A stretch of 64,000 nucleotides of DNA from Rivularia sp. MS3 (lineage in GTDB: Bacteria > Cyanobacteriota > Cyanobacteriia > Cyanobacteriales > Nostocaceae). Both the position numbers and the translations under genes were made by a program. Every line of letters starts with the position of its first letter. Position 1 is the stretch's first letter. The DNA lies in assembly GCA_019192545.1 (NCBI GenBank), contig JAHCMI010000020.1, positions 1-64,000 of the forward strand, given 5' to 3'. Of this stretch, positions 54,961-63,882 are shown piece after piece. Below the pieces are notes generated by a model. It was not told where the DNA came from and made no database searches. It worked only from the letters and a program-made list of their open reading frames with translations.

Positions 54961-55707
54961 ATGGTTTTAGCTTCGCGAATGCAATCATTTCCCTATCCCA
55001 TGCTCAATTCCCAAAACTTACAAAACAGCACAACTAAATACCGTCGATATCTATTTGAATTCTTGGGCAGCGAACGTTATTCCCGTCCCTATCGTCGCGG
55101 AGTTGGCAGCATCATCGAAAAATATCTACCAGAAAATGGCTTTTTTATTGAAGCTGGAGCCAATAATGGTTTTTTAGAAAGCAATACTTATTATTTAGAA
55201 AGATTTAGAAACTGGCAAGGAATTTTAATCGAACCAATTCCCCATCTTCACCAACAATGCGTCAAAGAAAGACCAAATTCCCAAGTCTTCAACTGTGCTT
55301 TAGTATCTCAAGATTTCTCAGAGAACGAAATCGAAATGATGTACGGACATACCATGTCCTTAGTCAAAGGTGCTTTCGATGATGAGCAAGTAGAATCCGA
55401 GCGCGTTGCTTTTGCTGGAAGAAAGTTGGGTTTTACTCCTTACCCTATTAAAGTACCTGCGAGAACTTTAACTTCTATCTTAGATGAAGCCAATATAGAT
55501 AAAATTGATTTCTTCTCCCTCGATGTGGAAGGTTTTGAATTAAATGCTTTGCAAGGTTTGGATTTTGATAAATATCTACCCGAATTTATGCTCGTTGAAT
55601 GTCTCAACGAACAATCTTTTCAAGAGATTAAAGCCTATATCGCCGATTACTACGACTTATTTAAAAAAGCTTCTCAAGTTGATTATTTATTTAAAAGTAA
55701 AGAATGA
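54961..55707 (+). CDS. FkbM family methyltransferase
   Basis: A 248-residue SAM-dependent methyltransferase of the FkbM family. SAM-binding motifs are GFFIEAGANNGFLESNTYYLE (about 60-80) and the EPIPHLHQQC stretch; the family signature FFSLDVEGFELNALQG is at about 180-195. FkbM enzymes O-methylate sugars or polyketides; here an exopolysaccharide or surface glycan substrate is plausible but unproven. The first 20 residues (MQSFPYPMLNSQ) are not conserved and come from a CCCAATTCCC-like sequence, so the true start may be internal. It is downstream of a HIP1 site (54925). Confidence 0.9.
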   Translation: MVLASRMQSFPYPMLNSQNLQNSTTKYRRYLFEFLGSERYSRPYRRGVGSIIEKYLPENGFFIEAGANNGFLESNTYYLERFRNWQGILIEPIPHLHQQCVKERPNSQVFNCALVSQDFSENEIEMMYGHTMSLVKGAFDDEQVESERVAFAGRKLGFTPYPIKVPARTLTSILDEANIDKIDFFSLDVEGFELNALQGLDFDKYLPEFMLVECLNEQSFQEIKAYIADYYDLFKKASQVDYLFKSKE

Positions 55708-55737
55708 GATCGAAGGCAACAGAAATTTTTCCATCGA

Positions 55738-56166
55738 TTAAATAATAGGCACTATCATTACATCAGATGCCACTTCCATCCAAAGCTTAGCGCCGCAACT
55801 TAGAGGTTTATCCGGACGATAAATTAATTTACAAATTCCATCAATTTCTAAATTGTGAAAATAACGAATTATTCCGCGTGATTCAACTCTTATTACAGGC
55901 TTATTTGTACCATGCTTACTATTGCTTCTAATTAGATGCTGATTCACGCAAATACGAGTTAATGCCTTTGAAACTCGCTTTTTCCAATTAGGTTTGGGAC
56001 CTCTAGTACCATCTGTGACTTTGGGTTTACCGTCACATAGAGGAATTTCCCAAAATCTATCAACCTTTTCGGCTCCTTCAATCCTCCCTTCCTTTAGAAG
56101 TTGCCGCACTCTTTGAACACAAATTTGAAGTAATTTTGCAGCTTCTTTTGTTCCAACTTTCATCAT
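55738..56166 (-). CDS. Small helix-turn-helix protein
   Basis: A 142-residue protein whose first 45 residues form an excisionase-like or Fis-like winged HTH: KVGTKEAAKLLQICVQRVRQ, LLKEGRIEGAEKVDRFWEIP. The rest is basic and Cys-poor (KKRVSKALTRICVNQHLIRS, RGIIRYFHNLEIDGICKLIY). It ends at VIVPII close to the FkbM gene, with which it is convergent. A role as a sequence-specific regulator or partner of a mobile function is inferred from the HTH; no partner is adjacent. Both ATG codons at 56166 and 56163 are possible starts. Confidence 0.6.
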   Translation of the reverse strand: MMKVGTKEAAKLLQICVQRVRQLLKEGRIEGAEKVDRFWEIPLCDGKPKVTDGTRGPKPNWKKRVSKALTRICVNQHLIRSNSKHGTNKPVIRVESRGIIRYFHNLEIDGICKLIYRPDKPLSCGAKLWMEVASDVMIVPII

Positions 56167-56427
56167 TCACCCCGATAACTCTAGCGCTATAGTTTTGCAA
56201 TCTACCAAATTAGCGAATAACAAGCCAGCATCAATGTAATATCTGAAACCGTTTTTTTGTAAAGAATTATGAAATAAATAAAATCTCTGTTTTACCGCGA
56301 ATATAGATAACTCACTATGACGGGTTTTTATTTAAAATTTTCTAGTAGCGTGTATAAGGGTGAATTTTCCGTAAGTAGATATTCCTAAATTGAAAAATAA
56401 GTATAGTAATACTATTGATAAAAAATT

Positions 56428-58194
56428 ATGGTTTCCACAACAAACACGGTAAAACCCAGATTTGAAGGCTTTTATATAGAAATGGTGATGCCCGATCGGC
56501 AAGATAGGTGTCAGGAAGTTGTTTCACAAGTGCTTGGTGATGATTGGGATATCAAAGCCATTGGCGACAACTTTACCGAATTTGAAGTTTTGCTTGAAGA
56601 TGATGCGCTATCGGTGAAGCAAGCCTGGGATAAAACTTACGAGTTGCGATCGCGACCTGATGTAGTTGATGTAGAGCCTTTGTTTGCAGTTCCGGTAAAG
56701 GAGTTTAAGCAATTAGGGAAAAAAGAGCAGCAAGTAAGTGGAGGTGAATCTAAATCTCTTTGGGAAGTTATTTTTTCGCTATTAGGTAAATTATTAGATT
56801 TATTTTCGGGTGGTTCGGGGGTAGAAACTGGACTTTCTACTGATAATGTAGATTGGGTTTTAAAGGAATTAAAAGTTTTACCAGCATGGGAGAAGTATTT
56901 TCCCGATGCGAATAAATTACCGGGACACGGGGTTATAATTGCTCATCCGGATACTGGTTATACGATGCATCCGGAAATCGAAGATAATTTGCTGCTGGAG
57001 CAAGGTTATGATTTTGTTGGTGAAGACGAAGATGAAACAGATCCTTTAGAAAAGTCGGATCGAGAATTAGTCAATAATCCCGGCCACGGTACCTTGGCAG
57101 CCAGCGTCATGGTAAGTCCGCCAAAAGCCCAGGGGAATTACGATAATAATAAGTACGTTACAGGAGTGGCTCCCGGTGCTAAGTTGGTACCGCTACGAAT
57201 AACTTATTCGGTGGTACTTTGGAGCAATCGTAATTTAGCCAAAGCGATTGAATATGCAGCAGATAATGGTTTTCATATAGTTTCTATTTCTCTGGGAGCA
57301 GCTTTTTATAACAAACGGTTGCGAACTGCAATATTGTACGCGCAAAAGCGAGGTGTAATAATCATTGCTGCTACAGGTACGTGGGTTCCTTTTGTAGTAT
57401 TTCCTGCCGCTTATGATGAAGTAATTGCAGTTGGCGGCAGTACGGTTAACCGTAAAATTTGGATTGGTTCTCCCCGTGGTAGAAAAGTTGATGTTGCAGC
57501 ACCGGGGAAAGGTGTATGGTATGCCAGAACTGTAAAGGAAAACGGCGAACTAAAATATAAAATTCAGCAGGGTTCCGGTACTTCGTTAGCTACACCATTA
57601 GTTACAGGTGTGGCAGCTTTATGGTTGTCTTACCACGGTAGGGATAATTTAATTCGCCGTTATGGTGCGGAGAAAATTCCGTTTATATTTAATCAACTTT
57701 TACGAGAAACTTGTGATGTTCCTCCTAATTGGAAGCCCAATAGATATGGTGCCGGTATTGTAAATGCTCAAAGACTGTTAGATGCACCGTTACCAGATAA
57801 CGTAAATCGTTCGGTGATTCCGCCAGCTTTTGCATTGCAGCAACACACTCCGGTAGAAAGTGGGGAAATAGAAACTTTTGCTCATATGTTTGAATCTGTT
57901 GACTTAGATATTAATTCTTTAAACTCGAATCTTGCTGAATTAATGCAAACTAGCCACAGAGAATTACCGCAGAAATTAAAAGAAGTTGGACAGGAATTAG
58001 CTTTTTGCTTTGCTACGAATGGGGAATTGTATGAAAAATTTGCAGCATCTTTGACTAAAGACAAGCAGCAACAGTCGCAAACTAGGGAATTTCAGACTTT
58101 AATGCCTGCAAATGCCGATTCTAAAGGTGAAATGCGAGAGATGTTGTTGAATATCGGTGTTTCGGAAACTTTGAACCATAAGTTAAGAAATTAA
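56428..58194 (+). CDS. S8 family peptidase (subtilase) with altered oxyanion position
   Basis: A 588-residue subtilisin-like protease without a signal peptide, so probably cytosolic. The N-terminal region (1-150) is a propeptide-like domain followed by a linker rich in Gly/Ser. The protease domain (about 155-460) has Asp175 in AHPDTGY, His220 in NPGHGTL and Ser386 in GSGTSLATP. Where active subtilases have AAAGN for the oxyanion-hole Asn, this protein has AATGTWVPFVVFPAAY, with Thr at that place. The C-terminal about 120 residues are helical (AELMQTSHRELPQKLKEVGQ). It lies 1.4 kb upstream of the giant vWA protein on the same strand. It may be weakly active, or a regulator. Confidence 0.85.
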   Translation: MVSTTNTVKPRFEGFYIEMVMPDRQDRCQEVVSQVLGDDWDIKAIGDNFTEFEVLLEDDALSVKQAWDKTYELRSRPDVVDVEPLFAVPVKEFKQLGKKEQQVSGGESKSLWEVIFSLLGKLLDLFSGGSGVETGLSTDNVDWVLKELKVLPAWEKYFPDANKLPGHGVIIAHPDTGYTMHPEIEDNLLLEQGYDFVGEDEDETDPLEKSDRELVNNPGHGTLAASVMVSPPKAQGNYDNNKYVTGVAPGAKLVPLRITYSVVLWSNRNLAKAIEYAADNGFHIVSISLGAAFYNKRLRTAILYAQKRGVIIIAATGTWVPFVVFPAAYDEVIAVGGSTVNRKIWIGSPRGRKVDVAAPGKGVWYARTVKENGELKYKIQQGSGTSLATPLVTGVAALWLSYHGRDNLIRRYGAEKIPFIFNQLLRETCDVPPNWKPNRYGAGIVNAQRLLDAPLPDNVNRSVIPPAFALQQHTPVESGEIETFAHMFESVDLDINSLNSNLAELMQTSHRELPQKLKEVGQELAFCFATNGELYEKFAASLTKDKQQQSQTREFQTLMPANADSKGEMREMLLNIGVSETLNHKLRN

Positions 58195-59631
58195 TAAAAT
58201 TATTAGCTTTAACAGATAAGGGTTTTAAAGATTTTCCTAACTTTAAAGTGCTGCCCTTATGATATCTGCCCTTTTAAAATCCTTGCACTTTTAGTTTTTA
58301 GTCAACAATTCAGGAAATACAATCTTGTTTTTCTCCCTGCCCCCTGCCCTTGCCAAAAAAAACTTTTTCAGTAAACCCTGTTGAAGAGATGTTTATTCAA
58401 CCAAATTAAATTTGCGCGTGCATCTAATCCGCTTTCTTATTGCATTCTTTTTAAGGAAAGTCTCTTGGTAGGTAGGTTTAAATAAAACGTACCCAAACTG
58501 TTTCATATCATGTTGGGATTTTTTTTATCGGTAATTTTGCGCCAACAAAGAAAACTATTCCCCTATTCTCAGCAAAAATAGATAATTCTATAAATAGATA
58601 AAGAGTTATATAACTTTAAAACAATATTATATATAATTCAAATGCTCTTTTGTCATCCACCTTCTTGAATAGTTAACAAATCTTAATTATACGAAAAATG
58701 ACATCTCAAAAGCTGAATTTATACAGCTAAATCATTATCTGAAGAGGGTTTTTGCAGCACGAAACAGCAATAAATGATTTAACAATTAAATAAAAATTGT
58801 ACGGTTCATAAAATTATTGAATGTAGCAATATTATGTTTTGTTTACAAAGTAAAAATAGTTAATATGCCCAAAATAGCTGTAAATACAGGAAATTCCGGA
58901 ATTTAATTTTATCTTTAGAAATCAACTTATGAATCCTGTTATACAATAGCGTTAGTAAACGAAATTACTTGGTTAGAAGTAGTTCAGTTTGGGGGAAAGA
59001 CTGGTTTATTAAAGAACTATTACCTGTAGCGTTGGTTTAATTGCTACAAGTATTGGATGTAGAAAAATCAATTGCAAATTAATTTAACCTGAGTTCGGGA
59101 TAAGCTGAAGCCTTGTTATATTTTTACCTGATTTTAGTATCTATAAACGTAATCACGTTATTTGAGCGATTAATCAGCTATTGAAGGCAGAACTTATTCC
59201 TTAACCCGAACTGACGTTACTTATTACAAAGCCTTTGACATAGTCTAAAGGATGTTTGAAAAGCCGTTAAATTTATTCCCTATTAAGTAAAATTCCGTTC
59301 TATAGTAGTCTGTCCCATTATTTTCCAGGGCTTAAAACATTGTAGTGGGAGCGTTTAGCTTCTTAGTCACGGCTAGGCACTACATAAGTCCATCATATTT
59401 TATGGGACATAACTGTAGTTTGAATCCCTATCCATAATTTTGGATGAGGGTTGGATTTTGCTATGGATTAGGGGTAAATCGATTCAAACAACCGTTAGTG
59501 TAGAAGGCTTGTAGTAACGAACGGTCTTTGTACGACATCAGCACAAAGCCAGATGTATACATTGTTAAAATTCAAAACTGATATAGGATATGAACCTATT
59601 TAATTTCGACCGAAAGAAAAGAGGTCAAAGT
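58195..59631. other. 1.4-kb non-coding region with structured 3' part
   Basis: No protein gene was recognised. A weak terminator-like hairpin CCCAA...TTGGG followed by a run of eight T (about 58493-58529) may end the subtilase transcript. The stretch from about 58540 to 59280 is AT-rich and uninformative. From 59311 to 59489 strong nested inverted repeats occur (listed separately). A Shine-Dalgarno GAGG at 59621-59624 precedes the ATG at 59632. This unusually long leader suggests regulation of the giant gene. Confidence 0.55.
59311..59489 (+). promoter_or_regulatory. Candidate structured leader RNA of the vWA repeat protein gene
   Basis: Two adjoining structures lie here. First, TGTCCCAT (59311-59318) pairs with ATGGGACA (59402-59409), enclosing TGTAGTG (59341-59347) and CACTACA (59378-59384). 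Second, GTTTGAATC (59418-59426) pairs with GATTCAAAC (59481-59489), and inside that ATCCATA (59430-59436) pairs with TATGGAT (59462-59468). It ends 142 bases before the start codon. The pattern suits an mRNA leader structure or a small RNA; no known riboswitch class was recognised. Confidence 0.45.
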
Positions 59632-62600
59632 ATGACAAACAGCAGCAAGAAGGTGGATTTGGTAATCGTTATCGATACCAGCCCCTCAATGAGAGATGAA
59701 GCTAGGGATTTAAGTAAAGCTGCTGAAGCCGCGATTAATTCGGCTAAATCTAGTTGTCCGTCGGATTTGAGGGTAACTTGGTTTGGTGTTGAAGGCGTTT
59801 GGAAAGGAACGAAGTTCAACCAAACTATCAGGGATTATTTGACTGGTACTTGTAAAGTATCTGACTCTCAACTTCGCGGTAGAAGAAAGGGAGAATTAAA
59901 ATCGGCAGGAGCGCAAGAAGACGCTGCTAGAGCGATAGATGATATCTCTAGTTTCTTTAATTGGAGAGAAGGAGCTTCCAGAGCAATTTTCTATTGTGGT
60001 GATGAAGCTCTTGAAGGTGGTGGAAGTAAAACGGAACGGGAAGATATTGAAGCTGCTGATTTAGCTATCGATAAGGCTAAGCAAAATAAAGTTACCGTTC
60101 ACACCTTTTTTGGAACTTCTAAAAGTAAACATCAGGAAGGAGTTAAGAAAGAGTACGCCAGAGTTGCGACTTCTACCGGAGGACAGTTTTTTACCGATAA
60201 AGACACCATTGGTGGTTTTACTAAGGTTTTAGAAAAGGTGATTTGTGGAAGCTGTAAAACTCAAATTACTCCAGGAACTGTTTTTGTTCAGGATTGTTTG
60301 AACAATCAGGTTAGCAAGCTCTACACTTTGGATTTAGCTTCTGGTAAAACCAACTTTATCGGTGAAATGACTACCGAAGTTGCCGATATTGCTTTTGTAG
60401 GTTCTCAGCTATACGGACTTGATTTAGAAAACGGTAAATCTGTTTTAGTCAAAATTGATTTTAATACCGGGCGTTGTGAAACCGTTGGTAATCTGGGTTT
60501 TGCTGCTTCTGGTTTATCTTATGATGCTAAATCCCAGACTTTGTATGCGACAACTGCCAAACAGTTAATTGAAGTAGACATTAATACAGGTAAAGGTAAG
60601 GCTGTATTAAAGGTAGCGAATCAAGCATATAACTGTGGTGAAGTTGCTTTTACAGAAAGTGGCGAGATTTACATTACCTTGATTGGTTACGACAAAAGAA
60701 AACTGTTAGCCAAATGTAATTTAACAGCAGGTACCGTCAATCATATTGGCGATACGGGATTCCCCGATATCGGAAGTTTTGAATTTGTCGGAGACACTTT
60801 ATATGGTGTGACTGGCAACTTCTTTAATTTAGGGAAAGACGGGCAAGTAATTCGCATCGATACCAAGACAGGAAAAGGAACTTTAGTTAGCACAACCGAA
60901 CCCAAAGGGCGTTGGGCTGGCATGAGCGTTTATCAACCCGCAGCAAAGATAAATACTCAAAAATCTTCAACTGTAGTTTCTACTAGCGATCGCAACAATC
61001 AACAGAAGGTTACTTCTCAATCAACTCAAACTCAAACTCAAAAGGAACCAGCAATGAGTGTATTAACCATCGACACCAAAGAAAACTGCTATGTAATTGA
61101 CCCCGGTCAAATGAATCACTTGCAGCAGAATGTCGCCAATTCCTTTACTTTAGATAAAGGTGTTTACGATATTAAAATAGCTAGCGGTAGCTATAAGTAT
61201 GCCAAAACCAAAAACGAAGGAGAACCTTTTGTTTTACTTTGGGTATATGGAGAGAATGGTGCAACATTTGTCAACCAAAATACAGGATTTGAAACAGGTG
61301 CTACCTGGACAACTTTGAATGGCTACGACAATCATTTGAAGTTAGAAGTCAAGCAAAAAGCCGTTATTTGTGGATTGTTCTTCGACGTAAACAACAGCGA
61401 AAATAACGGCTCCGTCAAACTTTCTATTACCAGCAGCAAACCATACTTCAATCCTCAAGAATTAACAATTGGCAGTAAAGAAAATTGTTATATCTTGAAT
61501 GAAAGTTATTTATCTAGTCTTAAGCAATCCGGTAAAAACCTGGTTGAATTAACACCTGGAAACTATAAAATCCGAATTCAGTCAGGAAACGCTAGTTACT
61601 GGTCGAATGACAAAAAATTCAATTTAGAGCCTTGGGCTTTGATTTGGGCTAAAGGTGGGAAATTCACTACCAAGTTAGCTGGCGTAGAAGTAGAAGAAAG
61701 CTGGTGTTCGTTAAACGGTTTAAAAGATGAAATAGTTATAGAAGTCAAAGAAAAAACTTCTATCACTGGATTCTTCTTCGATACATATAAAGAAGATAAC
61801 GAAGGCAAAATTGTTTTAGCAATTGAACCAATTAATGCAGCCGAATTAAATAGTAAAAGGCAGCAGCTACAGCAACAAGCGCAATTTGTTACAAGTAGCG
61901 CGGGCACAACAAGCGGTAGTACCAAAACTAAAACTACTACCAACGGTAACGGTGGCAGTAGAACGACAACCACAACCACAACAACCGTAACTGCTGGCGG
62001 TAACGGTGGTAATATTAACAATCTTGAATATAACTTCCGTTTTGACGAAGCTCAAATGGAAAAAATGTGGCAGAAAATGGCAGCCAACATTGAAAAATCT
62101 GTTACCGTCAAAGGCGAAGAAGACGATAAACAAGCAGCCATACACTGGGATAATTTAGAAAAATGGTTGCTTAAAGGCTATCAATCCCAAGCTAAAGACT
62201 TATCAATGCAGGTAGCTAAAGTCGAATTTATGACTAAAGCGCTATCTCAGCAAATGGAAGATAACTTCAATCAAAACTTCCAAGTTTGGGCAAGTCATTT
62301 CGACCAGCGTATGAACGACTTGATGAGCGGTAGACTCAACGAATTAATTGAAGAAAGAGTTAGCACCAGAATCAAAGACAGAACTCTAGAAATCAAAAAC
62401 GAAGTCGTTAAACAAATGAACAACGACTTAGAAAAACGAGTTAATTCCTTATTAAACGTCAACTTGGCAAACAAAAATCAGGAATTAAGGAACCAAGTGG
62501 TTCAACAGATGCAGCAGGATATGGAAAAGCGGATTGATTCGGTTGTTAACTTAAAAGTTTCCAATCAAACCCCGCAAATCAATAACTTAATCGTTCAGCA

Positions 62601-63882
62601 AATAGAAACCGACATCGACAAACGCATCAACGACGTAGTAAAAGTCAACATGGCGAATCATAACCAAGAGATTCGCAATCAGCTATCCGAGCAAATCGGT
62701 AAAGATATGGACGGACGTATTGATTCGGTAGTCAATATCAAAATTTCCGACCAAAGCCAGAATATCAAGAACATGGCAGTTCAACAAATGCAATCGGATA
62801 TCGATAAGCGAGTTGAAGCCATGACTAACTTAAAACTAAATGACTTCGGCAAAGAAATCAGCGATCGCTTAACTCAGCAGGTAAACAAAGATATTGACGG
62901 ACGTATTGATTCGGTAGTCAATATCAAAATTTCCGACCAAAGCCAGAATATCAAGAACATGGCAGTTCAACAAATGCAATCGGAAATCGATAAGCGAGTT
63001 GAAGCCATGACTAACTTGAAACTAAATGACTTCGGCAAAGAAATCAGCGATCGCTTAACTCAGCAGGTAAATAAAGATATTGACGGACGCATTGATTCGG
63101 TAGTTAATATCAAAATTTCCGACCAAGGTCAGAATATCAAGGACATGGCAGTTAAACAAATGCAATCGGAAATCGATAAGCGAGTTGAAGCCATGACTAA
63201 CCTAAAACTCGGTGACTTCGGTAGAGAAATCGGCGATCGCCTAACTCAGCAAGTTAATAAAGATGTTGACGGACGCATCGAATCCGTAGTTAACTTAAGA
63301 ATTGCCGACCGCGACCAAGGAATCAAAAACTTAGTAATTCAACAAGTTCAAGGAGATATCGACAATCGCATCAACGCCGTAGTCGATAGAAAAACAGATG
63401 ATAACGTTCGCGAAATAGTTGACAACGCACTCAAGGATATTGACAACCGTATCAACGTCAACTTTGACAACCGTATCCTTAACTTCCGCGACGACGTAAA
63501 CTCCATAGTTGATAACAAACTATCCGAAAACGTCCCCACCATCAAACAGAATCTGCTTGGCGACATCAAAAACCAGCAATTCTTCATCGACATGCAGTCA
63601 ATCAAATCCGAAGTAGAAAACTTCTACTCCCGTTTAGGACAATTTGAAACCCAACTGTATCGTCGCATAAACCAAGGAGACAACGAACTTTACAACTGGA
63701 CTCTCGAACAGCTAGTAGCACTACAAGGATGCTTAACAGATAGACAAGCATTAGTGAAAATGTTTGAAAACTTCAGCACAGAATTAAAAGAGCAATTAGA
63801 CTGTGCCGATTGTGTAGATCCCCAAAGATTTACTCCATTCAAAGCAAACGTGCAAACATCTCGATTACCTGAATCTAAATAA
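59632..63882 (+). CDS. Giant vWA protein with propeller, duplicated domain and 31-residue repeats
   Basis: A 1416-residue protein with a layered architecture. Residues 8-205 form a von Willebrand A domain with the MIDAS start D15-x-S17-x-S19 (VIDTSPSM). About 207-440 is a beta-propeller-like stretch (YTLDLASGKTNFIGEM, LYGLDLENGK, ITLIGYD repeats). About 475-600 and 610-745 are two copies of one 130-residue domain (ENCYVIDPGQM/ENCYILNESYL; GLFFDVN/GFFFDTY). A Thr/Gly/Asn linker (755-790) follows, then a long helical part. Within that, residues 928-1268 contain eleven 31-residue repeats around DIDGRIDSVVNIKISDQ. The ATG at 59632 with GAGG at 59621 is preferred; an ATG 14 codons earlier lacks a good binding site. 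There is no signal peptide. It probably forms a large cytosolic scaffold. Confidence 0.85.
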   Translation: MTNSSKKVDLVIVIDTSPSMRDEARDLSKAAEAAINSAKSSCPSDLRVTWFGVEGVWKGTKFNQTIRDYLTGTCKVSDSQLRGRRKGELKSAGAQEDAARAIDDISSFFNWREGASRAIFYCGDEALEGGGSKTEREDIEAADLAIDKAKQNKVTVHTFFGTSKSKHQEGVKKEYARVATSTGGQFFTDKDTIGGFTKVLEKVICGSCKTQITPGTVFVQDCLNNQVSKLYTLDLASGKTNFIGEMTTEVADIAFVGSQLYGLDLENGKSVLVKIDFNTGRCETVGNLGFAASGLSYDAKSQTLYATTAKQLIEVDINTGKGKAVLKVANQAYNCGEVAFTESGEIYITLIGYDKRKLLAKCNLTAGTVNHIGDTGFPDIGSFEFVGDTLYGVTGNFFNLGKDGQVIRIDTKTGKGTLVSTTEPKGRWAGMSVYQPAAKINTQKSSTVVSTSDRNNQQKVTSQSTQTQTQKEPAMSVLTIDTKENCYVIDPGQMNHLQQNVANSFTLDKGVYDIKIASGSYKYAKTKNEGEPFVLLWVYGENGATFVNQNTGFETGATWTTLNGYDNHLKLEVKQKAVICGLFFDVNNSENNGSVKLSITSSKPYFNPQELTIGSKENCYILNESYLSSLKQSGKNLVELTPGNYKIRIQSGNASYWSNDKKFNLEPWALIWAKGGKFTTKLAGVEVEESWCSLNGLKDEIVIEVKEKTSITGFFFDTYKEDNEGKIVLAIEPINAAELNSKRQQLQQQAQFVTSSAGTTSGSTKTKTTTNGNGGSRTTTTTTTTVTAGGNGGNINNLEYNFRFDEAQMEKMWQKMAANIEKSVTVKGEEDDKQAAIHWDNLEKWLLKGYQSQAKDLSMQVAKVEFMTKALSQQMEDNFNQNFQVWASHFDQRMNDLMSGRLNELIEERVSTRIKDRTLEIKNEVVKQMNNDLEKRVNSLLNVNLANKNQELRNQVVQQMQQDMEKRIDSVVNLKVSNQTPQINNLIVQQIETDIDKRINDVVKVNMANHNQEIRNQLSEQIGKDMDGRIDSVVNIKISDQSQNIKNMAVQQMQSDIDKRVEAMTNLKLNDFGKEISDRLTQQVNKDIDGRIDSVVNIKISDQSQNIKNMAVQQMQSEIDKRVEAMTNLKLNDFGKEISDRLTQQVNKDIDGRIDSVVNIKISDQGQNIKDMAVKQMQSEIDKRVEAMTNLKLGDFGREIGDRLTQQVNKDVDGRIESVVNLRIADRDQGIKNLVIQQVQGDIDNRINAVVDRKTDDNVREIVDNALKDIDNRINVNFDNRILNFRDDVNSIVDNKLSENVPTIKQNLLGDIKNQQFFIDMQSIKSEVENFYSRLGQFETQLYRRINQGDNELYNWTLEQLVALQGCLTDRQALVKMFENFSTELKEQLDCADCVDPQRFTPFKANVQTSRLPESK
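62413..63435 (+). repeat. Coding tandem array of 93-bp units (31 residues)
   Basis: Eleven consecutive 93-bp units begin at 62413, 62506, 62599, 62692, 62785, 62878, 62971, 63064, 63157, 63250 and 63343. Two alternating unit types in the middle form a 186-bp superrepeat. Its starts (at GACGG) are 62710, 62896, 63082 and 63268, and the copies are nearly identical in DNA. This points to recent tandem duplication of a two-unit block. Confidence 0.9.

Noticed and set aside
61596-62145. Long minus-strand open frames rich in Val/Leu/Pro
   Set aside because: They are antisense to the Thr/Gly-rich linker of the giant vWA protein; low complexity explains the open frame.
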